Positions 35,128-44,155 of a DNA stretch of 64,000 nt are shown piece by piece. Made by a program: the position numbers and the translations under genes. Source of the stretch: CAKVOD01 sp964606505 (GTDB taxonomy: Bacteria > Bacillota > Clostridia > Christensenellales > UBA1242); contig CAZSGM010000001.1 of assembly GCA_964606505.1 (NCBI GenBank), forward strand, positions 124,001-188,000, in the 5' to 3' direction. The notes under the pieces were generated by a model. The model saw nothing but the letters and a program-made list of their open reading frames with translations, was not told the origin of the DNA and made no database searches. Numbering within the stretch: position 1 is the stretch's first letter; every line of letters starts with the position of its first letter.

Positions 35128-35766
35128 AACTTTTTCTCCTTTTAATTTTTATGTTAATTCATCCAATTAAGTTTTTTTCTTATTTTTATATGGTTCATTC
35201 ACTTTTTGTTTTTTGCCTATTTTCTCCCGAAAACTAGGTTTTTACTGCATTATTTTTGGACGAAAATGCGATACAATCTTATTTTAGTCCATTTTTAACA
35301 AAATGTCAACCTATTTTTGCAATGTTTTTTAGTTGACAATAGGGGAATGGGGCAAAATCGCGTTGGGCGTAATAATGCTAGGTGCAACTAGGTTAGTTGC
35401 ATTGCGGCGAGCGCAGTGGTGTTGAGTTTGATTAGGTTAGACGCATTGCGGCGAGAATAATTAAGTTGGATATAGTTAAATTGAGAAAATGTCGCAAAAG
35501 ATTATATGTTAAAGTATAAGCGGCAATTAAGTATAGGGCGTTGGGTGGGCGCGAAAAAACGTAGAAAGGGAGTTTCGGGGGGTGTTGCAAATAAAAAAAA
35601 TCTAAGTAATTTACAATCGAACTACTTAGATACTAAAAACAACTAATTTCAAGTGGAATGTTTTGTTGCTAGGCACAAAACTTGCCGCATAGTCGTTTTG
35701 TCGGCGCAAACATTGTTTTATTGCGTCGTATTCGATTTGCTAAACTACTTAGATATTAAAATATGT
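35128..35766. other. Intergenic region with short repeats
   Basis: No gene. Contains the paired motif aggttag..gcattgcggcgag (near 35390 and 35441), the 123-bp repeat B and a further partial copy (actacttagatattaaaa, ~35743). Confidence 0.5.
35561..35683 (+). repeat. 123-bp direct repeat B
   Basis: Copy of 33525-33648, offset 2036, with a one-base indel and a few substitutions. Confidence 0.85.
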
Positions 35767-36330
35767 TTATTTAATGCACATAGGAACAATTATTCCGACG
35801 ACAATTATCAGCATAATCATCACGTACAAAACTTTCCAAACCATTTGCTTAGGGCGGACATACTTCCAGCCGAGCACGCCAACAACGCAAATCATCATTG
35901 CGGTCGCCAGCGCTTGCAAAATTGTAACGGCGGTCGCAAGTTTTGTAGCGTCGATTGCCGCCAAAACTAGCCCGATGAGGTACAAAATTGCAACGGCACC
36001 CAAAAGGTAAAATGAAATTTTATTCAAACCCCACATAACCCTTTTTCTTGGGGAACTCTTTTTTGCACTTGACTTACTTTGCGTGCTAGTTTTAGCGGGT
36101 GCGCTAGGTGCGCTTGACTTAGCCGGTGCCGAACTGCTTGCTGTGCTTGTTTTTGTAGCAGGCTTTGCAGTTGTTTTAGCAGCGCTTGATTTAGCGGCAG
36201 CAGGCGCGGTTGACTTGGTTGCGCTCGCCGTCTTTTTAGGGGCTGCGCTCGCCGAAGTTTTGCTCTTAGCAGCAGTTGACTTAGTCGTAGTTGCCTTTGC
36301 GCTAGATGTTGTTTTCTTTGTTTCAGCCAT
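35767..36330 (-). CDS. Ala/Ser/Thr/Lys-rich membrane protein
   Basis: A 187-residue protein from the ATG at 36330 (aaaggag upstream). Residues 1-~100 are Ala/Ser/Thr/Lys low complexity, repeatedly of the type AKSS, TTKS and APAKSS. Residues ~105-187 contain three hydrophobic helices (SFYLLGAVAILYLIGLVLAA, AVTILQALATAMMICVVGVL, VLYVMIMLIIVVGIIVPMC). The basic tail would lie on the cytoplasmic side. No family is recognised. It may be a membrane tether for nucleic acid or a cytoskeletal partner, but this is speculation. Confidence 0.75.
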   Translation of the reverse strand: MAETKKTTSSAKATTTKSTAAKSKTSASAAPKKTASATKSTAPAAAKSSAAKTTAKPATKTSTASSSAPAKSSAPSAPAKTSTQSKSSAKKSSPRKRVMWGLNKISFYLLGAVAILYLIGLVLAAIDATKLATAVTILQALATAMMICVVGVLGWKYVRPKQMVWKVLYVMIMLIIVVGIIVPMCIK

Positions 36331-36521
36331 AATTAACTCCTTTATAAATTTCGCTAATATTATACTATTTTCGCAAAAAAATGTAAAGAGTTTTTGCAAA
36401 AAAACATTCTCGTCGGCGTATTTTGTAAAGTTTTACGCTGATGTCGAATGGGAAAACAATGTTTTTTGTTTTTAGTTATTTTGCTTTCGTTAGTTTGTTA
36501 GTTCGTTAATTACTTAATTAC

Positions 36522-37384
36522 TTAATTATTTTCGTCGTTTTCGTTGTTGGTGGTTAATGGGGTGGATGTTTTGGTGTTCAGTAGTTGCGGGTTGTTGGCG
36601 TTTATTGGCGTAACGACCGAATGCCCGAGTTTGTTTTCAATGCCCGTTCTTGCGTTTTTCGCGATTTGTCCGCCATCCCTTGCAACTTTTTTGTTTTCGT
36701 CGAGCGACTGTGGCTGCAGTTGTTTACTAATGGCGGTCGTTGAAACCTCTGCAGCATATTGAGAACCAATTCAATGTCGGTCATATTGTCGCGCAGGTTT
36801 TCCTTTTTGAGCCCTTTGAGTTGTTTGTATTCTTGAACGGACAGCCCCGACCACGCCCTCGTCATCTCGTTTGTTAGGATTGCGTAATCCTTTTCTTGCG
36901 TTATGCCTCGATCTTGCCATTCTGCCGTGAGTTCTTTGCGTGTCTTGATTGTCATCATCCTTTGCGTAATCCAATCCTCAGGATAACCCTTTGCGCGGTA
37001 GGTGGCAATTGCCCTGTCTATCACTTTTTGCGGGTCAGCAATTTCGTCTAGGCGCTCGCTCCCGACTTGCGCAAGCCAAACTTTAAACGGTTCTGCTTTT
37101 GGGGAAGGGATAGATTGAATGAGGCGCAACAACCATTTCGTATTTAACAAATCGGTTTTATATAATTTACCATCTGGAGAAGGTAATTTCAGTTGCACGA
37201 GATTTTCGTGCAACTCACTTCCTTCTTGTTTTAGTTTTCTTTTTAAGTCGCTCCAATAGTTGCGAGGTGTCTTGCTGTCGCTAAAAACAGCGCAAACGTC
37301 AACGACGGAAAAATACCAATCTTCCTCTTGCGCGTTCCACTCTGTTCGAATTTTCTTGTCTTCAAAAATTTTGATGTTTGGCAT
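36522..37384 (-). pseudogene. Bro-N domain (antirepressor-like) protein, frameshifted near the C-terminus
   Basis: The start at 37384 (caggag upstream) gives a Bro-N/phage-antirepressor-type protein: IRTEWNAQEEDWYFSVVDV, NYWSDLKRKL, LLRLIQSIPSPKAEPFKVWL and YKQLKGLKKENLRDNMTDIE. Near 36750 the family-typical sequence moves to another frame (VSTTAISKQLQPQSLDENK, VARDGGQIAKNAR), ending at TAA 36522. As written, the frame instead ends at 36602 with unrelated sequence. One missing base explains it. Bro-N proteins occur in phages and widely as chromosomal genes of uncertain, probably DNA-binding, function. Decay and sequencing error are both possible. Confidence 0.85.
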
Positions 37385-37442
37385 ACTTTTCTCCTGTGCT
37401 ATTATTATAACATAACTTAGGTAGTTTTGTATTGAATTTGTT

Positions 37443-37470
37443 TTGATTTTAAATAAAAATTTGTTATACT
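37443..37470 (+). promoter_or_regulatory. Promoter of the giant lipoprotein
   Basis: TTGATT (37443-37448), 16 bp, TATACT (37465-37470); leader ~90 bases to the ATG at 37567. Confidence 0.6.
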
Positions 37471-37566
37471 TTTATTAAGTTTATCGTTGCATTGTTTGCG
37501 TCCAAAGTTTTGGCTAAAAATAATAATTTTTTGCTCGACGCAAATAATAGTTGCAAAGGAGTAAGT

Positions 37567-40500
37567 ATGCTTAGTCTTGAAACACAGAAGAAAAGTACGG
37601 CTGTCGCAAAAGTCCTAATCGCGCTTGCGGTTGTGATGTTCTCGTTTTTCGCGTTTTGTGCGTGCGGCGAGGGCGACGGAAAAACGATTGATAAAATCGT
37701 TATAACGCAGTCCAAAATACAACTTGTTGTTGGCACGTCAGAGCAGTTGACGCTCACGTTAACGCCGTCTAATGCGACCGACGTCAGCCTCGCGTTTGTT
37801 AGCGCGGATACGAGCGTTGCGACAGTTAGCCGCGAGGGTATCGTCCAAGCAATCGGCGTTGGTTCAACCACTGTTTCGGTAACGGCAACCAAGGGCGGCG
37901 CGAGTGCGGTCGTTCCTGTCGTCGTAACCAACACGCCTGTTGAACTTAGCAAGGTCAGCGGCGTGCAGTTCGACGGCGAAAAGGTTGTCTGGGACAGGGT
38001 CGACAACAACTACGGCTACGAGGTTACGCTCAACGACACAGTCTACGACAAAACGCTAGTAACCGAGTACTTTACCGACTTTGAAGTGGGCGTTGAAAAC
38101 AAAATCAGCGTCCGCGCGCTCGGCAACTCAAAGGCTTACCTTGATTCAGAGCCATCCGACGATTTTGTGTTCACGCAACTATCTACGCCAACAATCTCAA
38201 TCGAACAGGGCGAAATTGTTATCGTGCCAAACTCGGACGCGACTATTTTTGAGATACTGATGAATGGGCAGACGCACAAAAACAGGTTTACCTCGCAAAG
38301 GTATATCATTGAGAGCGACCTTGAGGCGGGTTTCTACGCCTTTAAAGTGCGCTCGCTCGGCAACACCAGCCAAAACACCTACAACTCAAGTTTTTCTAAC
38401 ACGATAACAGTTACAAAACTCTCCGCGCCAACAAGCGCACAGGTCGAGGACAGGGTTCTAACCTTTGAAAGCGTCGTCGGCGCACAGAGTTACGACATAA
38501 AGATAGTTAATAACGAAAACAATGAAACATCACTGCAGTCCATTCCTGCCGCCTCGTCATTTGTTGAGTACAACCTCGGCGAGGGGTATCAGGCGGGGGC
38601 ATACGACATTTTCATTATGGCAAAGGGCGACAAGCACACAACGCTTGACTCGGCGTTCTCTACACAGTTTGCCGTCGACAAACTTTCGAAGCCTGCAAAC
38701 TTTAAGATTACCAACGGGCTTCTTACGTGGGACACGGTCGACAATGCGACGGGTTACGCGCTAAGTGTCGAGCACAACGGCGAAGTTGTTTTGGAGGAAG
38801 AAATTGTTGACCCACAGTTTGAGTTTGCTAAGAAATATATCGACGCGGGCAAGTACAAACTGACCGTTACCGCAACGGGCGGCAACGTGGGCGACGTCAA
38901 TAGGTTCGTGAACTCGGACGCGTCGGACGAACTCGAGGTTACAAAACTCCCAATGCCGGAAAGTTTTGCCATTAGGGGCGACGACATTGTTTGGGGTACG
39001 GTTGAGCAAAGCACGGGTTACTCGATTTTGCTTGACGACAGCCTCCCACTTCCAGTGCAAGCGCACAATTATATCGACCTATTTGATACCGCGACCCAAA
39101 CTTTTGTTGCGAAAAAATACTCAATTCGCACAAAAGCGATGGGAAACAATAAGGAAATCATTGATTCAGAATACAGCCAAACATTTGAGTGCAAGAAAAT
39201 CGGCACAGTCGACCCCGACCAAACAATGCTTAGCGGCGGCGTGGTTACGTGGCAAGGGCTTGCAGATGTGCTCATCTACGACGTGTTTATCAATGGCGCA
39301 GAAACGCCTCTTCGCGTGAGCGGAAACTCAATTGATTTCTCAAATTCGATTTACGCTTCAGGAAACTACAGTATTAAAGTTCAAGCAATCAGTTCAGATA
39401 ACCTCTCCGTTAGCGGCGAGCAATCTAGTGCAATAACATTTACAAAGCTACCTAGTCCAAGCGGCTTTAAAGTGGATGGCGGCGTGCTTTATTACGAAAT
39501 GCCTAGCGGCGCAAGTTACAGTGGCTACAACTTACTCGTGGGCAGAACCGAGTACGCGGCAATTTCTGACGAGTACCTTGATTTTGATAAGTACTTAAGC
39601 GACGACGAGCAGCAAAATGTTTGCCTGCAAGCAATCGGCGACGGGCAAACGACGATTACATCCAACTATAGCGACCCTATCTCGCTTCACAAGGTTTCTA
39701 GCGACATCGGGCTTAAAGTTGAAAACGGGATTTTGAGCTGGAACGCGCAAACGGGCGCGACAGGCTACGAAATCGAAATTGCCTACACAGTGGGCGAACT
39801 CACGACTGTTCAAACCAAGGCAATAGACGGTGCGAACGCAACAATGCTCAACCTGCAAAGCGACTCAATGTTTGAGAGTGCGGGCGACTACAGCGTCAGC
39901 ATTAAGGCTATGGGGGTTACGAGTCTTGTTTCGGGTTCAACAACCTACACTTACGACATAACGAGTCGCAGTTCGGCGGCAGTGTCTGTGAAGAAGTTGG
40001 CGGCGATTACCGAGTTGAAGGTTGTCGGCGGGCAAATCACGTGGGAAGCGGTAGACGGCGTTACTTACTATGAAGTGGTTGTCGACGGCGTTTCGCGCGG
40101 GAGTGAGTGCGGGGCGGCAAACTTCTACTTCATCGCGGGCAGCGCGGGCGCGCACACGGTCTGCGTATATGCGCGCGGCGACCAAGCGAATGTTTTGGAT
40201 GCAAAGATTGTCGATAACACAATCTCCGTTACAAAACTTTCCAACGTGTTTAATATGAGCATAGTTGGCGCCGCCGTAAGGTGGAGTTCAATTGTCGGCG
40301 CAAACACGTACGATGTCGAGGTGCGCAACGAACAAAACGAAGTTGTTAAGAGTGCGCAATCCATCGCAGCAACAACATATACATTCTACGGCCTAGAGGG
40401 TGGCAAGTCCTATTACGTGCGCTTAAGAGCAAACGGTAACAACACAAACATCGTCAGCGGCGACTTTGGCGCGCAGGCAGGGACTCAAACTTACCAAGTA

Positions 40501-43500
40501 AAAATCCTCGAAGAGCCTCGCAATATTAGAATTGAAGACAATATTCTTTATTTTGGCTACGTTGAAAACGCGGTCAAGTACCAAGTAGTTTTCTCAACGC
40601 CTAGAAGTCAAGACACAATAGACGTTGCGCCACTAGAAGGGCAAACGCAAGGTACGTTTGACGTCAGCGAATACCTAAGCGGCAAAAGCGCAGGCAGTTA
40701 CTCAATCTTTATGCGCTCAATCGACGACTCGACATCGCAGGCGTTTGTAAACAGTTCCTACACTTCGTCAACAAGTATCGAAAAATTGGGCGTTCCTGTG
40801 TTCTCAGTCGTTAACGGCGTGCTCACTTACACGCAAATTTATTCGGCAGTTGAATACGAACTCGGCATTAAGAGCGCGAGCGCGGCGACGCCTACAATGT
40901 TCACAAACGATAAGGACGAAACAACTTTCTTACTTGACAACCGTTTCACAGCGGGCGAATACACGGCGATAATTACCGCAAAGGGTAACGGTTCCTCAAC
41001 TTTCTCAAGCGAAACAAGTACAGAGTTTACGCTCGAAAAACTGAGAACACCTGTTGCGTCAACATCCACAACGCCTGACCTCGAGGTCAAAAACGGGCAA
41101 CTCGTCTGGAACGCGGTCGACAACGCTTCACTATACGTGATTTCCGTCTACAAGTACGACCCGCTAGACGACGAGTATAAACTATCTTACGATATGCAGC
41201 TGCAACCTAAGGAGCAGAACACCTACCTGCCTTCCGGCGACCTTGGCTACTATAAGATTGAAATTAGCGTCAAAGGCGACGACACAAAATATGTCGACTC
41301 GGACATCTATAAATACGACAAACGGCTCAGCAAGTTGAACGCGCCAAGCGGGCTTAACGTCAAAAACGGCGCCCTCGCGTGGACGAGTAACGCAACCGCG
41401 CTGCAGGGTTACGAACTTATTATCAATGGCGCGTATGTGTCAGTTGGAAGCGTCAACGCCTATGCACTCGCAGAGGGTTATAGCGCGATAACTTACACGG
41501 TTATGATTAGAAGCGTCGGCGACAACACCGACACGCTGACGAGCGACTCGTCTGACCCGATTTCCGCAAAGAAACTCGAGAAGATTGCGTTGCAGACGAA
41601 AAACGGAATACTGACGTGGACGGACACGGGCGCGCGCGGTTACAACATTATTGTCAAGAACAGCGAGGACGTGGCGGTTCAAAACTTTGAGACGCAGGAA
41701 ACATCGTACTCACTTGCAGGCATTGACGAGGGCTGCTACTATGTTTCAATTACGCAACTTGGCACATTAGTTGGCGACGAAACGGCTTATTACCTTAACT
41801 CGGACACATCGGACGAGTTTAGCGCGTATAAGTTGAGTAAGCCAAACAACTTGCACATCAACTCCGACTTCACGACTACCGACGCGGCACAGCTCGCGCG
41901 AAGTGGTTACCTTGAGTGGGAAGCGGTGGAAAACACTACATCGTATTACGTAAACTATGCGTACCAAACGATGTTGGGCGAAGCGGTTGCGGTCGACAAA
42001 ACTTACTACAAGTTTGACGACGACACGCTTTGGGTCGGCGAGTATCAGTTGTCGGTTTACGCAGGCGGCGATAATGTTATTGTTGGAACGAGCGAGTTTA
42101 AGTGTATTAACTCGGACGCAGCGGTTATTGACGCCGCAAAACTCGCCGCGCCACAGGGACTGAGTGTTTCAAACGGCGTGTTCCGTTGGGACGACATCGA
42201 AACGAGCGCTGACCTCGACGTCAACTATATGTTCTGTTACTATTACGCAGAGGACGGGCAGGAGTTTGATATGTCGCAAATTAACATTGAGTTTGCAGGC
42301 GACATCAACTTCCACACGCTGAACAAACTCGGCAAGTACAAACTGCTTGTGTATGCCGTTGGTGCGAACTGTATCCAAAGCGATAGGTCGGAACTTGATG
42401 GTGAGTACCTGTTCAACCTGTTTAGCGCAGGCAGTGGTTCACGTAGCGACCCATATATAATTAAGACATTCACTGTTGACGAGGGTTCGCTTACGGCAAA
42501 AACTTACACAGCTTACGAGCAACTTAAATATATTAACTACCTTTACGACAAGCACTTTAAACTTGAGGAGAGCATAACCATCGACTCGACATACAAGCCG
42601 CTCGGCACTTACGACGAGTTGAGTTTCGCAAACCTTGGCGACGGCTTCAAGTTTGAGGGGACAATCGACGGGGGCAACAACACAATCTACTTTGATAACG
42701 CAGGCGGCACGGCAGCGTTCGGTAACGTCGGCAACTTCGGGCTGGTTTCCGCGATTAGTGAAAAAGGTATCGTTAGAAACCTTACGCTTAGCAACTTCAT
42801 CGTCAGCGGTTCGTACAACAAAATCGGTATTGTAACTGCGACAAACTACGGCACGATTAGAAACGTTAAAGTCTCCAACACGTCGGGCGGTATAACCTCG
42901 AACTTCACGGGAAGAAACGAGGAAACGTACGTCGGCGGGATTGCGGGCGAAAACTACGGCACGATTAACGGTTGTGCTTCACAGATTTTAATAAACGCAA
43001 CAAACAATGAAACGTACGTGTATGCGGGCGGAATTGTGGGTTACAATATGGGTATTGTAATCGACAGCCAAACGCTTGCGATGTACGACGGGGTTAAACC
43101 GCTTGATAAGCAAATCCGCGGCGCGTATGTCGGCGGGATTGCGGGTTATAACTCGGGTAACACCGCCAAGATTGACGGTTGTAAGAATGCGGCGTCATTG
43201 TACGCGACGACAAACCGCGGGCAGTACGGGCAGGCAGTTGCGCGCGCGGGCGGTATTGTTGGCGTGCAGAAGTTTGAGGAAGTGTCCGATACGGGCGTCG
43301 TTATGCCGATTGTGAGCAATTGTTACAACGTCGGGCTGGTTAACGCGCTGGCAAGTGGTTCCGACTCGGGCGAGGACGGCTCCAAGGCGGGCGGTATCCT
43401 CGGGCTGATTTCGGGCGGAACGGTTCATAGTTGTTACAACGCCGGCAGCGTTTACACAACCAACGATAGGGGCGAAAACTTTGATACCACTATCGGTGCG

Positions 43501-43746
43501 ATTGTCGGCTGGAACAACAACAGTGAGCAATCGTATGTGTACAACTGCTACTATGTCGACTATCAAGGCATACCTGTCAATTGTACGCAAAGTATGAAAG
43601 CAAGCGAGATGACTAAGGTTTCCGAAGCGCAGTTAAAAGCGGACGGAACTCAAGCAGACGACATTATCAACAAACTTAACGAAGAATACGCAAAGTTTGA
43701 ATACCGCGAGGGTGGCTATCCAAAACTCGACTGGGAAACCGCCTAA
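37567..43746 (+). CDS. Giant multi-repeat surface lipoprotein (BIG2, ~17 Fn3-like repeats, GLUG)
   Basis: A 2,059-residue predicted surface lipoprotein. The ATG at 37567 has aaaggag upstream. A lipoprotein signal peptide ends FFAFCAC, with Cys33 (or Cys31) as the lipidated residue. A BIG2 domain follows (ITQSKIQLVVGTSEQLTLTL, ATVSREGIVQAIGVGSTTV). Then come about 17 repeats of ~95 residues, each starting K[LV]xxPxxxxxxxGxLxW and ending ..YxVxVxAxGxN, a fibronectin-III-like fold. The last ~380 residues form a GLUG beta-helix (YVGGIAGENYGTINGC, AGGIVGYNMG, VGGIAGYNSG). It probably acts as a long stalk with an adhesive tip. A strong terminator follows. Confidence 0.88.
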   Translation: MLSLETQKKSTAVAKVLIALAVVMFSFFAFCACGEGDGKTIDKIVITQSKIQLVVGTSEQLTLTLTPSNATDVSLAFVSADTSVATVSREGIVQAIGVGSTTVSVTATKGGASAVVPVVVTNTPVELSKVSGVQFDGEKVVWDRVDNNYGYEVTLNDTVYDKTLVTEYFTDFEVGVENKISVRALGNSKAYLDSEPSDDFVFTQLSTPTISIEQGEIVIVPNSDATIFEILMNGQTHKNRFTSQRYIIESDLEAGFYAFKVRSLGNTSQNTYNSSFSNTITVTKLSAPTSAQVEDRVLTFESVVGAQSYDIKIVNNENNETSLQSIPAASSFVEYNLGEGYQAGAYDIFIMAKGDKHTTLDSAFSTQFAVDKLSKPANFKITNGLLTWDTVDNATGYALSVEHNGEVVLEEEIVDPQFEFAKKYIDAGKYKLTVTATGGNVGDVNRFVNSDASDELEVTKLPMPESFAIRGDDIVWGTVEQSTGYSILLDDSLPLPVQAHNYIDLFDTATQTFVAKKYSIRTKAMGNNKEIIDSEYSQTFECKKIGTVDPDQTMLSGGVVTWQGLADVLIYDVFINGAETPLRVSGNSIDFSNSIYASGNYSIKVQAISSDNLSVSGEQSSAITFTKLPSPSGFKVDGGVLYYEMPSGASYSGYNLLVGRTEYAAISDEYLDFDKYLSDDEQQNVCLQAIGDGQTTITSNYSDPISLHKVSSDIGLKVENGILSWNAQTGATGYEIEIAYTVGELTTVQTKAIDGANATMLNLQSDSMFESAGDYSVSIKAMGVTSLVSGSTTYTYDITSRSSAAVSVKKLAAITELKVVGGQITWEAVDGVTYYEVVVDGVSRGSECGAANFYFIAGSAGAHTVCVYARGDQANVLDAKIVDNTISVTKLSNVFNMSIVGAAVRWSSIVGANTYDVEVRNEQNEVVKSAQSIAATTYTFYGLEGGKSYYVRLRANGNNTNIVSGDFGAQAGTQTYQVKILEEPRNIRIEDNILYFGYVENAVKYQVVFSTPRSQDTIDVAPLEGQTQGTFDVSEYLSGKSAGSYSIFMRSIDDSTSQAFVNSSYTSSTSIEKLGVPVFSVVNGVLTYTQIYSAVEYELGIKSASAATPTMFTNDKDETTFLLDNRFTAGEYTAIITAKGNGSSTFSSETSTEFTLEKLRTPVASTSTTPDLEVKNGQLVWNAVDNASLYVISVYKYDPLDDEYKLSYDMQLQPKEQNTYLPSGDLGYYKIEISVKGDDTKYVDSDIYKYDKRLSKLNAPSGLNVKNGALAWTSNATALQGYELIINGAYVSVGSVNAYALAEGYSAITYTVMIRSVGDNTDTLTSDSSDPISAKKLEKIALQTKNGILTWTDTGARGYNIIVKNSEDVAVQNFETQETSYSLAGIDEGCYYVSITQLGTLVGDETAYYLNSDTSDEFSAYKLSKPNNLHINSDFTTTDAAQLARSGYLEWEAVENTTSYYVNYAYQTMLGEAVAVDKTYYKFDDDTLWVGEYQLSVYAGGDNVIVGTSEFKCINSDAAVIDAAKLAAPQGLSVSNGVFRWDDIETSADLDVNYMFCYYYAEDGQEFDMSQINIEFAGDINFHTLNKLGKYKLLVYAVGANCIQSDRSELDGEYLFNLFSAGSGSRSDPYIIKTFTVDEGSLTAKTYTAYEQLKYINYLYDKHFKLEESITIDSTYKPLGTYDELSFANLGDGFKFEGTIDGGNNTIYFDNAGGTAAFGNVGNFGLVSAISEKGIVRNLTLSNFIVSGSYNKIGIVTATNYGTIRNVKVSNTSGGITSNFTGRNEETYVGGIAGENYGTINGCASQILINATNNETYVYAGGIVGYNMGIVIDSQTLAMYDGVKPLDKQIRGAYVGGIAGYNSGNTAKIDGCKNAASLYATTNRGQYGQAVARAGGIVGVQKFEEVSDTGVVMPIVSNCYNVGLVNALASGSDSGEDGSKAGGILGLISGGTVHSCYNAGSVYTTNDRGENFDTTIGAIVGWNNNSEQSYVYNCYYVDYQGIPVNCTQSMKASEMTKVSEAQLKADGTQADDIINKLNEEYAKFEYREGGYPKLDWETA

Positions 43747-43841
43747 CGCACAATGTGTTGCACGCATACAAGTGTCAAAACAACGGATTGCATATACAAT
43801 TGTTGGCACACGTACAAGTGTTAGTATACAATAACGAAAAA

Positions 43842-43872
43842 GCCACTAGCAAAATTGCTAGCGGCTTTTTTG
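43842..43872 (+). terminator. Terminator of the giant lipoprotein
   Basis: Stem agccactagca / tgctagcggct with a four-base loop and T6. Confidence 0.88.
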
Positions 43873-43930
43873 TTGCTCAATAAATGTTGCTCAATAAATG
43901 TTGGGGAATGGGGAGAGGGGGTAAAAAAAA

Positions 43931-43958
43931 TAAGCAATTCAAGTGGTTGAATTGCTTA
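43931..43958 (-). terminator. Terminator of the UPF0104 gene
   Basis: Perfect 12-bp stem taagcaattcaa / ttgaattgctta; the minus-strand read-out ends in a long T run. Confidence 0.75.
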
Positions 43959-44155
43959 GATAAAAAGGTCAAGGTTGAGGTTAAGGTTGGAATTAGGTTT
44001 GGGGTGGGGTTTAATTTAAGAAATGGGCATTAGATAGAAAAATGTGTTTAGTATGCAAAATACATTTAAGTGGTAAATATATTAAGCAGTTAAAATATAT
44101 TAAGCAGTTAAAATGTTTTTAGTTGTTAAATGGGGTTTGGAAGATAGAAAACAGT

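Larger units (their letters stand above)
43747..44155. other. Intergenic region with two terminators
   Basis: Holds terminators for both convergent genes; between them are repeated gttaaaatatattaagca segments (~44080-44115). No gene. Confidence 0.5.
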
